The notes under the pieces: generated by a model
What the model was told of the DNA's origin: nothing
Seen by the model: only the letters and a program-made list of their open reading frames with translations
Databases searched by the model: none
NCBI GenBank assembly: GCA_045545595.1
Contig: JAZQBG010000021.1
Location: 1 to 9,270, forward strand
DNA length: 9,270 nt
Source of the DNA: SIG205 sp045545595
Lineage (GTDB): Bacteria > Bacillota_I > Bacilli_A > RF39 > UBA660
Direction of reading: 5' to 3'
Shown here: in pieces, positions 1 to 6,638 of the stretch
How positions within the stretch are numbered: the stretch's first letter is position 1
How the letters are laid out: each line of letters begins with the position of its first letter
Made by a program: the position numbers and the translations under genes

Positions 1-48
1 ATAATCATCTATAACTTTTTGTTTAAACTCAACTGAAAAATGTTTCAT
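1..48 (-). CDS. IS3-family transposase OrfA, N-terminal 16 codons (partial)
   Basis: Only the first 16 residues are in the window: MKHFSVEFKQKVIDDY. The pattern of a basic start followed by (Y/F)-S-x-E-F-K-x-x-V-(I/V) is characteristic of the helix-turn-helix OrfA proteins of IS3-family elements, which bind the IS ends and are joined to OrfB by programmed frameshifting to give the active transposase. The ATG at 48-46 is preceded by AAAGGAGG (68-61) with a 12-nt spacer, a strong if slightly distant site. The gene runs off the left edge of the window, so the catalytic DDE part is not visible. The family assignment rests on a short stretch but is typical. Confidence 0.7.
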   Translation of the reverse strand, partial: MKHFSVEFKQKVIDDY

Positions 49-60
49 AATAAAAACACA

Positions 61-83
61 CCTCCTTTCGAAAGTGTATTTTA
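61..83 (-). promoter_or_regulatory. Probable transposase promoter (-10) and ribosome binding site
   Basis: On the minus strand, TGATAAAAT (86-78) resembles an extended -10 element (TGn followed by TAAAAT). No convincing -35 box lies 16-18 nt upstream. AGGAGG at 66-61 is the ribosome binding site of the transposase gene. Both lie inside the presumed IS leader, as expected for an element that carries its own expression signals. Confidence 0.4.
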
Positions 84-117
84 TCACATCTTAGTAAATC
101 TGTTCTTTTTTTGTTGT

Positions 118-882
118 CTACTCTAAGGGGTGCATTTCATTCAAAATAGTTCCTTTTTTATTTTCTACCTCATTATTAAATTCTTCATTGAAAATTAAAT
201 ATTCATCATATCGGACATTCAAATCGTTGATTAAAATAGAAAGCATTTCATCACTTATAATTTTATCTTTATCAATTTCATTTAGAACCTCTGGCTTATA
301 AAACATATAGAATGAATCTTTATCTACGATAATATTATTAACGAAATCTAGTATATATGATTTTTCTTTTTTTGTAATTTCAATCCAAGCAAATAACTTT
401 TTTGCTCCTAATACTTCCTCGTTGATATATCCAATTACTATTTTAGAAGGTTCTTTCATTTTTTTTAGCTTATTAATTAATATAGGAATATAAACATCTT
501 TAGAATAATGATTTGGATTTGATTTGTAGTCTTTCTTATTAAATACTTCAGAAGTCAAATATAAACTTCCTACACTTATTTGTTTGCCATCATATTCAAT
601 TATCAATGTTTTACCATCATATTTAATTATCTTAACACCTTCAGATTGAAATTTGTTTAGATATTGTTCTTTCATTTTTTCAGGTATATAAACTTGAAAA
701 ATGTTATTGATAAGTGAAATAACCCAATAATCTCCATTATTAATATTATCAATAGTATCTGAAAATGATGGGTCTAATTTCCCACTTTCTATAGTTTTGT
801 ACATGTTTTCACGGTATTTATCACTAACAGTATCAGTTTCTCTTTCTGATTTGTTTATTAATTTATCATACTCAACACTCAT
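118..882 (-). CDS. Unknown 254-aa protein, probably 3'-truncated by the IS element
   Basis: I do not recognise this protein. It is acidic to neutral and soluble-looking, with no signal peptide or membrane segment. It has a charged helical N-terminus (residues 1-35), several beta-strand-like stretches (85-110, 147-170) and the segment FAWIEI...SYILDF (164-180). That segment faintly recalls the His/Asp end of transglutaminase-like folds, but the expected histidine is a phenylalanine and I see no candidate nucleophile cysteine, so I draw no function from it. The start is supported by AGGAG 5 nt upstream, 18 nt below the GNAT stop, so it is the last gene of the ecfA1-ecfA2-ecfT-truA-GNAT transcription unit. 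Its last codons (MHPLE and the TAG stop) fall in or at the IS terminus at about 139, so the native C-terminus has probably been lost. It could be a pseudogene or a functional shortened protein. Confidence 0.75.
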   Translation of the reverse strand: MSVEYDKLINKSERETDTVSDKYRENMYKTIESGKLDPSFSDTIDNINNGDYWVISLINNIFQVYIPEKMKEQYLNKFQSEGVKIIKYDGKTLIIEYDGKQISVGSLYLTSEVFNKKDYKSNPNHYSKDVYIPILINKLKKMKEPSKIVIGYINEEVLGAKKLFAWIEITKKEKSYILDFVNNIIVDKDSFYMFYKPEVLNEIDKDKIISDEMLSILINDLNVRYDEYLIFNEEFNNEVENKKGTILNEMHPLE

Positions 883-900
883 AAATTCTCCTATTTTATA

Positions 901-1332
901 TTATAAATATTTAATAAATATATTTGAGCTTTTTACATTGTAACCTAATTTATTATATAATCCGTGTGCACATACTTTTTCATTACTACAAGTTAAAAAC
1001 ATATATTCACAACTTAAATCTTTTGCGATTTTTTCTGCTTCTTTCATTAATAATTTACTATAGCCTTTACCTCTACATTTTTTTGAAACACATAAATTTG
1101 ATAAAAACATATAAGGCTTACCTTCAGAAACAAAATCATCTATTATGTCACATTTTAAAAATCCCACTAATTCATCAGATTCACGAATACATAACATTTT
1201 AGTATTCTTTAAATTTGATATCTGCGAAAACTTTTGCTTCATAATTTCAACATCACTATTTTTAGAGAATGCTTCATCGTAAACATTCTTAAGTGACTCT
1301 AAATCTTCAACTTTTAATTCATCTAATATCAT
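901..1332 (-). CDS. GNAT-family N-acetyltransferase
   Basis: This small (143 aa) single-domain protein matches the GCN5-related acetyltransferase fold, which transfers an acetyl group from acetyl-CoA to an amine. The pyrophosphate-binding motif A is LCVSKKCRGKGYSKLLMKEA (80-99), whose R-G-K-G-Y-S corresponds to the R/Q-x-x-G-x-G/A loop with serine in the last place. The C-terminal motif AHGLYNKLGY (122-131) is the usual helix and strand that close the family. The full length of a simple GNAT is present. The substrate cannot be told from sequence: small molecules, antibiotics and protein N-termini are all possible. The ATG has AGGAGAG just upstream, overlapping the truA stop codon, and the gap to truA is 9 nt, so the two are co-transcribed. 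Confidence 0.88.
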   Translation of the reverse strand: MILDELKVEDLESLKNVYDEAFSKNSDVEIMKQKFSQISNLKNTKMLCIRESDELVGFLKCDIIDDFVSEGKPYMFLSNLCVSKKCRGKGYSKLLMKEAEKIAKDLSCEYMFLTCSNEKVCAHGLYNKLGYNVKSSNIFIKYL

Positions 1333-1341
1333 ACTACTCTC

Positions 1342-2085
1342 CTAATAGAATACATTTCTTAAATACAATCCTTCTGGACAAGAAGTAGGACCTGCTGCTT
1401 TTCTATCTTTAGCGTTAATTATTTCAATTATATCTTCTGCTTTTCTTTTTCCTTCACCAATTTCTATTAAAGTACCAATCATATTTCTTACCATATATCT
1501 TAAGAAACCAGTTCCCAAAAATATTATAGTAATATTATTAGGATTCTTTAAATCTCTAATTAAATTGGTTTGTGAAATAGTTCTAACAAAATTCTCTTTT
1601 TCGTTATTAGATGGAGAAAAAGATTCAAAGTCATGTTCTCCTTCTAAATATTTTAAAGCTCTTTCCATTGCTACTACATCTAATGGCTTGTTATATTGAT
1701 AAACATAATTTCTCTCTAAAGGATTATATTCACCCATATTAATTATATACATATATTCTTTAGCTTTAACATTATATCTGGCGTGAAATGTTTCGGAAAC
1801 TTTTTCAGCAGTTTTAACATAAATATCATTTGGCAAATAACTGTTTAAAGCCATTTTTAACTTTGATTCTGTTATAGTTACTTCTAGCTCAAAATGAGCT
1901 TTTTGATTTAACGCGTGAACACCTTTATCGGTTCTACCAGATGCTTGCAACTCTACTTTTTTATCATTGTTTATTTTTTTTAAAACTTTTTCTATTTCAC
2001 CTTGAACAGTTCTGTGTTTTGGTTGTTTTTGATATCCATCAAAATTAGAACCATCGTATGAAAAAGTTATCAAGTAACGAACCAT
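1342..2085 (-). CDS. truA: tRNA pseudouridine(38-40) synthase TruA
   Basis: TruA isomerises uridines 38, 39 and 40 in the anticodon stem-loop of many tRNAs to pseudouridine. The 247-aa length is normal. The N-terminal signature YDGSNFDGYQKQP (10-22) and the catalytic loop ASGRTDKGVHA (48-58), with nucleophile Asp53, are both intact. The C-terminal half carries FLRYMVRNMIGTL, matching the family's conserved R-x-M-V-R-x-(M/I)-x-G block. The ATG at 2085-2083 is preceded by a perfect AGGAGG (2100-2095, 9-nt spacer) and the N-terminus aligns with TruA family starts. The gene begins inside the 3' end of ecfT (41-nt overlap, different frame). Linkage of truA to the ECF transporter module is a classic Bacillota arrangement, for example in Bacillus subtilis, and probably reflects shared transcription and not shared function. 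Confidence 0.97.
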   Translation of the reverse strand: MVRYLITFSYDGSNFDGYQKQPKHRTVQGEIEKVLKKINNDKKVELQASGRTDKGVHALNQKAHFELEVTITESKLKMALNSYLPNDIYVKTAEKVSETFHARYNVKAKEYMYIINMGEYNPLERNYVYQYNKPLDVVAMERALKYLEGEHDFESFSPSNNEKENFVRTISQTNLIRDLKNPNNITIIFLGTGFLRYMVRNMIGTLIEIGEGKRKAEDIIEIINAKDRKAAGPTSCPEGLYLRNVFY

Positions 2086-2839
2086 GACCTACTACCTCCT
2101 TATATATAAATGCACTAAGTATTAAAATATGTAATAACACAATAAAAGTATCTTTAAATCCCCAGAATTTTTTTCTATAGCTAGTTCTCTTGTTATACAC
2201 AGTATACATTCTTATTTCCATTGCAGTAAGAAGTTCATTAGTTCTTCTATTTGAAAGTCTAAATATTGGTCCAATCAATGAGAAGAAAGCTGTAACTTTC
2301 CCAAAAAATCCAGCATTATCATAATCAATACCTCTACTTGCTTGTGTTTTTTTAATTCTTTGTGATTGTTCCATCATAATTGGAATATATCTTATTGTCA
2401 TTGTAAGATCAAGCGCTATTCTACTAGTTGGAAGTCCAATTAATTTTAAAGGCGCTAAAATCTTCTGAAATCCATAAGTGATTTCTGTTGGTGTAGAAGT
2501 AAATGTTAATATTGAAGTATAAAGAACAATTAATATGATTTTAACTATTAAAAATAAAATCAAAACGTACTCTATCTGTAATAGTAATGTGGCTATTATT
2601 ACAAGTAATATAACAGGAACTGTACTTTTTACAGTTTTCCCATACAACTTTAGTGGAACATTACTTCTAAGCAGCATAATTAAATTAACAATTATTAATA
2701 GTAATATAACACTAAAGTTATTAGTTATTACTAAAGTTAATATATATATTAGAGTACACAACATTTTTGCGAAAGGATCCATATCATGCATTTTTGACTT
2801 AACAGGAAAATATCTACTTAATAATACATTGTTATACAT
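2045..2839 (-). CDS. ecfT: ECF transporter transmembrane component EcfT
   Basis: EcfT is the membrane scaffold of energy-coupling factor transporters. It links the two ATPases EcfA1 and EcfA2 to interchangeable substrate-binding S proteins that take up vitamins and other micronutrients. The 264-aa length is standard. Hydrophobic segments lie at about 25-57, 73-112 and 231-247. The two cytoplasmic coupling helices carry the X-Arg-X motifs that contact the ATPase grooves: QASRG at 166-170 and AMEIRM at 206-211. The second reads I-R-M where A-R-G or S-R-G is more usual, though the arginine is kept. The start overlaps the ecfA2 stop by 8 nt, with AAAGGAG upstream inside ecfA2. The 3' end extends 41 nt into truA, and its final K-E-V codons encode the truA ribosome binding site. 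No S component is in the window. Confidence 0.95.
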   Translation of the reverse strand: MYNNVLLSRYFPVKSKMHDMDPFAKMLCTLIYILTLVITNNFSVILLLIIVNLIMLLRSNVPLKLYGKTVKSTVPVILLVIIATLLLQIEYVLILFLIVKIILIVLYTSILTFTSTPTEITYGFQKILAPLKLIGLPTSRIALDLTMTIRYIPIMMEQSQRIKKTQASRGIDYDNAGFFGKVTAFFSLIGPIFRLSNRRTNELLTAMEIRMYTVYNKRTSYRKKFWGFKDTFIVLLHILILSAFIYKEVVGHGSLLDNFFIRWF

Positions 2840-3680
2840 TTTTAACTATCTCCTTTGTTAGATCCTCTACATTGTCTATATTCCCTAAATATTTACCCGT
2901 TTTTTGTTCTAATTTGTGTAAAAACTCTACAATTCTAGGAACTTTTACTCCATTATCTGTCAATAACTCAATATTTTTAAACACTTCAAACTTATCACCT
3001 TGTAGTAAAATTTTACCATTTGAAAGTATAATTACATTGTCAATAAATCTATACATTACATCAACATCATGACTGACTACAATTATAGTTTTATTGTATT
3101 TGGTTTTTAACAACTTAATTAGTTTAATTAGGGATTCCTTACTAGTTGTATCAAGACCGTTTGTTGGCTCATCTAAAATAATCACTTTCGGATTAAAAGC
3201 TAGGACTGATGCGATGGCAACTTTTCTCTTTTCACCACCCGATAATTCAAATGGATTTCTAGTCATATAACTTTTATCTAGTCCGACCATTTTTAATGAA
3301 TCTTCCACCCTTTGTTTTATTTTATCGATTTTATATCCAAAGTGTTTCATACCAAATTCTATTTCCTTTTTTACTGTTTTTTGAAAAAATTGATCTTCAG
3401 GATTTTGAAACACTACTCCAATGTCAAATCTCAATTTATTTGCATTTACAATACGTATATTATTTTTTAATTGATGTTTTCCCACATGTACCGTACCCTT
3501 CGTAGGTAGTTTTAAACCATTTATTAGTTCAATCATTGTTGACTTGCCACTACCAGATGGTCCAATAAGAGCATTTATTTTATTAGGAATTATTGTTGTA
3601 GTGATATCATTTAAAGCATCTACTTGTAATGGAGTACCCGCTAAATATGAATAACTAACATTTTCAAATTTTATTTCCAT
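2832..3680 (-). CDS. ecfA2: ECF transporter ATP-binding protein EcfA2
   Basis: This is the second ATPase of the ECF transporter and hydrolyses ATP to drive uptake through EcfT and an S protein. All ABC motifs are present: Walker A GPSGSGKST (40-48), Q-loop VVFQNPEDQFF with Gln92, signature LSGGE (146-150), Walker B VIILDE (166-171) with catalytic Glu171, D-loop GLD (175-177) and H-loop His204. The signature reads LSGGE, not LSGGQ, which is common in EcfA2. The 282-aa length and the extra C-terminal domain of about 50 residues fit the family. It overlaps ecfA1 by 10 nt and ecfT by 8 nt, so translation is probably coupled. A modest GGTGG lies upstream of the ATG within the ecfA1 3' end. Compared with EcfA1 next door, this subunit keeps a complete catalytic set. 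Confidence 0.96.
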   Translation of the reverse strand: MEIKFENVSYSYLAGTPLQVDALNDITTTIIPNKINALIGPSGSGKSTMIELINGLKLPTKGTVHVGKHQLKNNIRIVNANKLRFDIGVVFQNPEDQFFQKTVKKEIEFGMKHFGYKIDKIKQRVEDSLKMVGLDKSYMTRNPFELSGGEKRKVAIASVLAFNPKVIILDEPTNGLDTTSKESLIKLIKLLKTKYNKTIIVVSHDVDVMYRFIDNVIILSNGKILLQGDKFEVFKNIELLTDNGVKVPRIVEFLHKLEQKTGKYLGNIDNVEDLTKEIVKNV

Positions 3681-4480
3681 ATTTTATCCACCAACTTATC
3701 CATATCTAATTCAATATCATCAATTAAACCATAAAGTTTTAATTTCATAGCTAAATCAACTGTAAATGGTAAATCAAGGCCTAATTTTTTCATTGCCCTT
3801 TCTTCGTTTAAAACACCTTTTGCTGGTCCATCAATACCAAGTTTTCCTTGATATAATCCAACAATTCTATCTGAATATACTGTTTCTTCTATATCACTAG
3901 TAAAGTTTAAAATTGTAGTATCATTGTCTTTATGATATTTCTTTAACATTTTCATAATCTCATCTTTATCATATGGGTCTATCATAGATAGTGCTTCATC
4001 TAAAATTAGAATCTTAGGTTTTAAGATAAGAGCTGAAGCTAATGCAACTTTTTGCATTTGTCCCCCACTTAATCTATGAGGTTCAATGTTAAGTAAATCT
4101 TGAATTTTAAGCATTTTAGAAACTTCTATTACTTTTTCTTTTATTTCTTCTTTTGAATAGTTTAAGTTTTCCAAAGTAAAAGCTAATTCATCCTGTACTG
4201 TTTCAGCAACAAATTGAATTTCAGGATTATCAAATACAACTCCCATTAATTTTCTTATTGATTTAAGACCACCTCTATTGAGAGTAATTTGGTCTATAAC
4301 TATCCTATTATTACTTTTAAGTAATCCAATCAATAACTTTACTAATGTGGATTTACCAGCACCATTCGCTCCTAAAATTGAAACCCATGTACCACTTTCA
4401 ATTTCTAAATTAAAATTATTAAATAATTCTGATTTACCGTAATTAAAAGTCAAATTTTTAATATCTATTATTTTCGTCAT
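3671..4480 (-). CDS. ecfA1: ECF transporter ATP-binding protein EcfA1 with altered Q- and H-loops
   Basis: This is the first ATPase of the ECF module and pairs with EcfA2 in a heterodimer under EcfT. It has Walker A GANGAGKST (37-45), signature LSGGQ (137-141), Walker B ILILDE (157-162) with Glu162, and D-loop SMIDP (165-169). Two key positions are unusual. The Q-loop reads VVFDNPEIQFV, so Asp84 stands where glutamine is expected, and the switch region reads NFTSDIEET, so Ser195 stands where the H-loop histidine is expected (normally THD). Both need at least two base changes (GAT, AGT), so simple sequencing error is unlikely. The rest of the protein is intact and the 269-aa length is normal, so it is probably a functional but degenerate site and not a pseudogene. 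The ATG follows GGTGA closely and the gene has its own promoter about 18 nt upstream. It heads the operon. Confidence 0.95.
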   Translation of the reverse strand: MTKIIDIKNLTFNYGKSELFNNFNLEIESGTWVSILGANGAGKSTLVKLLIGLLKSNNRIVIDQITLNRGGLKSIRKLMGVVFDNPEIQFVAETVQDELAFTLENLNYSKEEIKEKVIEVSKMLKIQDLLNIEPHRLSGGQMQKVALASALILKPKILILDEALSMIDPYDKDEIMKMLKKYHKDNDTTILNFTSDIEETVYSDRIVGLYQGKLGIDGPAKGVLNEERAMKKLGLDLPFTVDLAMKLKLYGLIDDIELDMDKLVDKIWK

Positions 4481-4497
4481 AATATCACCATAGTTCT

Positions 4498-4526
4498 ATT
4501 ATACTAGATAATTAAAATAAAGGAAA
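4498..4526 (-). promoter_or_regulatory. Probable promoter of the ecfA1-ecfA2-ecfT-truA operon
   Basis: On the minus strand a perfect -10 box TATAAT (4503-4498) lies 17 nt from a weak -35-like TTTCCT (4526-4521). Transcription would start near 4491, giving a leader of only about 11 nt before the ecfA1 ATG, just enough for the GGTGA ribosome binding site. The -35 region overlaps one arm of the preceding terminator hairpin, so the old unit ends and the new one begins within about 50 bp. Confidence 0.5.
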
Positions 4527-4543
4527 CTACTTTAGTTTCCTTT
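4519..4543 (-). terminator. Intrinsic terminator of the dehydrogenase transcription unit
   Basis: A perfect 11-bp inverted repeat, AAAGGAAACTA (4519-4529) and TAGTTTCCTTT (4533-4543), with a 3-nt loop, is followed on the minus strand by TTTATTTT, partly drawn from the stem itself. The dehydrogenase stop codon TAG (4529-4527) is part of the stem. The plus-strand side also runs into T residues, so it could work in both directions, but there is no plus-strand gene here to need it. Confidence 0.7.
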
Positions 4544-5279
4544 TTTGACTACGATATATTACTTTAGATATTAAATTGTCTGGAGTAATTTTACTTAAAA
4601 TTCTATTACACTTCATACTAAATCCAGGTATAATTATTAATTTGTTTTTAAACATTTTATCAATTGCATATTTAGCAACATATTTACTAGTTAAAGGTTT
4701 AAATGCAAATTTAACATTTGCCACATCATTGAATTCAGTTTCAACAGGTCCTGGACATAATACGCTTATATGAACATTACTTTTCATTTGTTTTAGTTCT
4801 TCATTAATACTTTCAGATAATCTAAATACATAGCTTTTACTTGAATAATATGTAGCCATCAATGGACCAGGTGCGAAAGCTGCACTACTAGCCACATTAA
4901 GAATGTATCCTTTGTTATTTTTTATCATATCTTTTAAATATAATTTAGTTAATACATGAAGAGCTTTAATGTTTAAGTCGATCATTTCTAAATCTTTATT
5001 TAAATCCGTAGAATAAAATTCACCACATAAACCAAATCCAGAATTATTGACAAGTATATCTATTTTATCTTTTTTTGTTATCTCATATAATTTAAAACAA
5101 TTGTTAACATCGGACAAATCTAAATTTATTACTGTAACATTTGTCTTACATATCTTTTTTAACTCTTCTAATCTGTCTTTTCTTCTAGCAACTACTATTA
5201 AGTCATAACCTTGTTCTGACAAGTATAGCGCAATATCTTTACCAATTCCACTACTAGCTCCTGTAATAAGTGCTTTCAT
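4527..5279 (-). CDS. Short-chain dehydrogenase/reductase (classical SDR)
   Basis: This NAD(P)-dependent oxidoreductase has the classical SDR layout. The Rossmann cofactor motif TGASSGIG is at 6-13, the structural NNSG (usually NNAG) at 78-81, and the catalytic serine Ser131 lies 13 residues before Tyr144 in the YxxxK motif Y144-YSS-K148. PGPVET (176-181) follows, as expected. Basic residues after the second strand (ARRKDR, 31-36) favour NADPH over NADH. The 250-aa length is normal. The C-terminal third is rich in Lys and hydrophobic residues (IIIPGFSMKCNRIL) and may bind the substrate or the membrane, as in SDRs of the YqjQ/DltE type, but the substrate is unknown. It starts 6 nt after the upstream tail-anchored gene, with AGGAA before the ATG, so the two share a transcript that ends at the hairpin overlapping this gene's stop codon. 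Confidence 0.92.
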   Translation of the reverse strand: MKALITGASSGIGKDIALYLSEQGYDLIVVARRKDRLEELKKICKTNVTVINLDLSDVNNCFKLYEITKKDKIDILVNNSGFGLCGEFYSTDLNKDLEMIDLNIKALHVLTKLYLKDMIKNNKGYILNVASSAAFAPGPLMATYYSSKSYVFRLSESINEELKQMKSNVHISVLCPGPVETEFNDVANVKFAFKPLTSKYVAKYAIDKMFKNKLIIIPGFSMKCNRILSKITPDNLISKVIYRSQKRKLK

Positions 5280-5285
5280 ATGTTC

Positions 5286-6557
5286 CTACTTTCTCAAAAA
5301 CATAAACATTAAAGTCATAAATATACCTGCTGATAAACCACTAATAAATGAGATTAAGACATAACTCACATAAGCTGCTTGATCATTTTTTAAAACTAAC
5401 TTTTTAACTTGAGGATCCAAATCTTTTGAATGTTTTATATCATCTATATTCCTTTCTTGAATATTTTCCTTTGCAATATTATTGTCAGTAACACCATACA
5501 ATTCAAATATTCTTTCTTTGGCTTCAAGACTTAATTTATTCCATTCGGTGTTGTCTTTTCTTAATACATTTTCAATGTCTTCCCTAGAAAATCCACGACT
5601 TGCCAAGAGTTCTATATTATTGCCAAGCTTTTGACTTTCCCATTTTTTTTGATTCAAATCAATTCTTTTATTTTTTTTATCGAACGCAAAACCATTTTCA
5701 ACATCTATTTTAAAATCTTCTGTTTGATCAATCATTGATGCAGCAGTTATTAAATCTTTTTGATTTTCTTTTAATTCTCTTACATCATCAAGCTCCATCA
5801 CATCAGGATCCTCTAAATTTGTAGCTATTTTCTCTTTTTGGAATTCCTGATATAATTCATTTAAATTTTTATTACTTCCCAAATTTTCTTGTTGGAGTGA
5901 AATTAATCTTTCATCTAATGATAAAGTATCATAATCATTAGACACTACTGATAATTTTTTTGTTTTATCATCAACATTACTATGAAATCTATGTCCAGTT
6001 TCATTATAGAAAGTATTGGCGTTAATCTTATCTTCTACTTCTTTTCTTTCCCTTTTATATTGTTCGTCTAATTCTATCTTTCTTTTTACAGCATCTTTAT
6101 CGAATTTATTACCTAAATTTCTTTTAATATATTCCTCTGTGATGTTAAATTTAACTTCATGTTTTTCAATCATTAAGGTACTACTAATAATTTTAGGTAT
6201 TTCATTGTTATTATTTTTCATTAATTGAACTTTTTCCACCGCAACGAACATGGCAGCTTCAAACAATTCATTATGTAAAAACATATCATCTGCATTGTTT
6301 TCATGTAACCTTTCAATTAATACGTTAACATCCATATTTTCATCAAACGTTAAATTAACAATTGAATATCCATCAATTTCGTTATTTTTTTTAGAAACAA
6401 TAATATCTCTTTTTTCAATATCTTCCATTGTTAATAATGGTAAATTTTCTTTAGCTCTTAATTTATTTTCTTCTTCTAAAACGTATTCTAATTCTTTTCT
6501 GTCATAAAGAGATAAATAAATTAAATGTTCCTTTTCATTTTGTATTAAACTTGGCAT
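5286..6557 (-). CDS. Unknown protein with a single C-terminal membrane anchor
   Basis: I do not recognise a family. The 423-residue protein is strongly charged and mostly helical or low-complexity, with Asn/Lys/Glu/Asp-rich stretches, for example residues 140-180. It ends in one hydrophobic segment (about 397-421, YVLISFISGLSAGIFMTLMF) with only Leu-Arg-Lys after it. There is no signal peptide, so it looks like a tail-anchored protein with its bulk in the cytoplasm. An alternative ATG 15 nt upstream (6572) has no ribosome binding site and would leave almost no leader after the promoter. The ATG at 6557-6555 has GGAGTG 7 nt upstream and is preferred. It is followed after 6 nt by the dehydrogenase gene. 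Nothing here shows its function; a scaffold or envelope-associated role is only a guess. Confidence 0.8.
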   Translation of the reverse strand: MPSLIQNEKEHLIYLSLYDRKELEYVLEEENKLRAKENLPLLTMEDIEKRDIIVSKKNNEIDGYSIVNLTFDENMDVNVLIERLHENNADDMFLHNELFEAAMFVAVEKVQLMKNNNNEIPKIISSTLMIEKHEVKFNITEEYIKRNLGNKFDKDAVKRKIELDEQYKRERKEVEDKINANTFYNETGHRFHSNVDDKTKKLSVVSNDYDTLSLDERLISLQQENLGSNKNLNELYQEFQKEKIATNLEDPDVMELDDVRELKENQKDLITAASMIDQTEDFKIDVENGFAFDKKNKRIDLNQKKWESQKLGNNIELLASRGFSREDIENVLRKDNTEWNKLSLEAKERIFELYGVTDNNIAKENIQERNIDDIKHSKDLDPQVKKLVLKNDQAAYVSYVLISFISGLSAGIFMTLMFMFLRK

Positions 6558-6583
6558 AGTATCACACTCCATATTATAGGTAC

Positions 6584-6589
6584 ATTATA
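6584..6589 (-). promoter_or_regulatory. Probable -10 box for the tail-anchored protein/dehydrogenase unit
   Basis: TATAAT on the minus strand (6589-6584), just after the upstream terminator hairpin. No clear -35 box is seen at 16-18 nt. A start near 6577 gives a leader of about 20 nt to the ATG at 6557, which supports that start codon. A second TATAAT at 6578-6573 is too close to the gene to be the likelier choice. Confidence 0.45.
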
Positions 6590-6609
6590 CTATATTTTTA
6601 TTAAAAATA

Positions 6610-6638
6610 AAATAACAGTATTTAAAAAACTGTTATTT
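6610..6638 (-). terminator. Terminator-like hairpin after the coiled-coil gene
   Basis: A 10-bp inverted repeat, AAATAACAGT (6610-6619) and ACTGTTATTT (6629-6638), has a 9-nt loop and is followed on the minus strand by TTATTTTTAAT. The stop codon TAA (6635-6633) of the coiled-coil gene lies inside the stem. The stem has only two G-C pairs, so it is weak, but its position between genes and the T-rich tail fit an intrinsic terminator. Confidence 0.55.

Larger units (their letters stand above)
1..139 (-). mobile_element. Left end of an IS3-family insertion sequence (partial)
   Basis: Reading the minus strand from 139 downward, the sequence begins TGAAATGCACCCC, followed by an A-rich leader of about 90 nt, a strong ribosome binding site and the start of an OrfA-like transposase gene. 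A terminus beginning TG and a leader of this length fit the IS3 family, and as I recall a TGCACCCC block is common in IS150-type ends; I could not check this against an IS collection. The element continues beyond position 1, so the opposite inverted repeat and the target-site duplication cannot be seen. The exact boundary may be off by a few bases. Confidence 0.55.

Noticed and set aside
924..1202. Plus-strand open frame opposite the GNAT gene
   Set aside because: It is antisense to a gene with clear family motifs, its product is hydrophobic low-complexity sequence, and no ribosome binding site or promoter precedes it. The other plus-strand frames opposite ecfT, ecfA2, the SDR, the unknown genes and AbiEii are rejected for the same reasons.
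3671..4480. ecfA1 as a pseudogene because of the two missing catalytic-loop residues
   Set aside because: The frame is intact, the length is normal and all other motifs, including the catalytic glutamate, are preserved. Selective loss of two functional residues fits specialisation better than random decay.
4478..4491. Four-codon upstream frame (ATG GTG ATA TTA TGA) overlapping the ecfA1 start
   Set aside because: It lacks a ribosome binding site and begins about where transcription should start. Its GGTGA is better explained as the ecfA1 ribosome binding site.
6558..6572. Upstream ATG at 6572 for the tail-anchored protein
   Set aside because: It has no ribosome binding site and lies only a few bases after the expected transcription start. 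The ATG at 6557 has GGAGTG at a proper distance.
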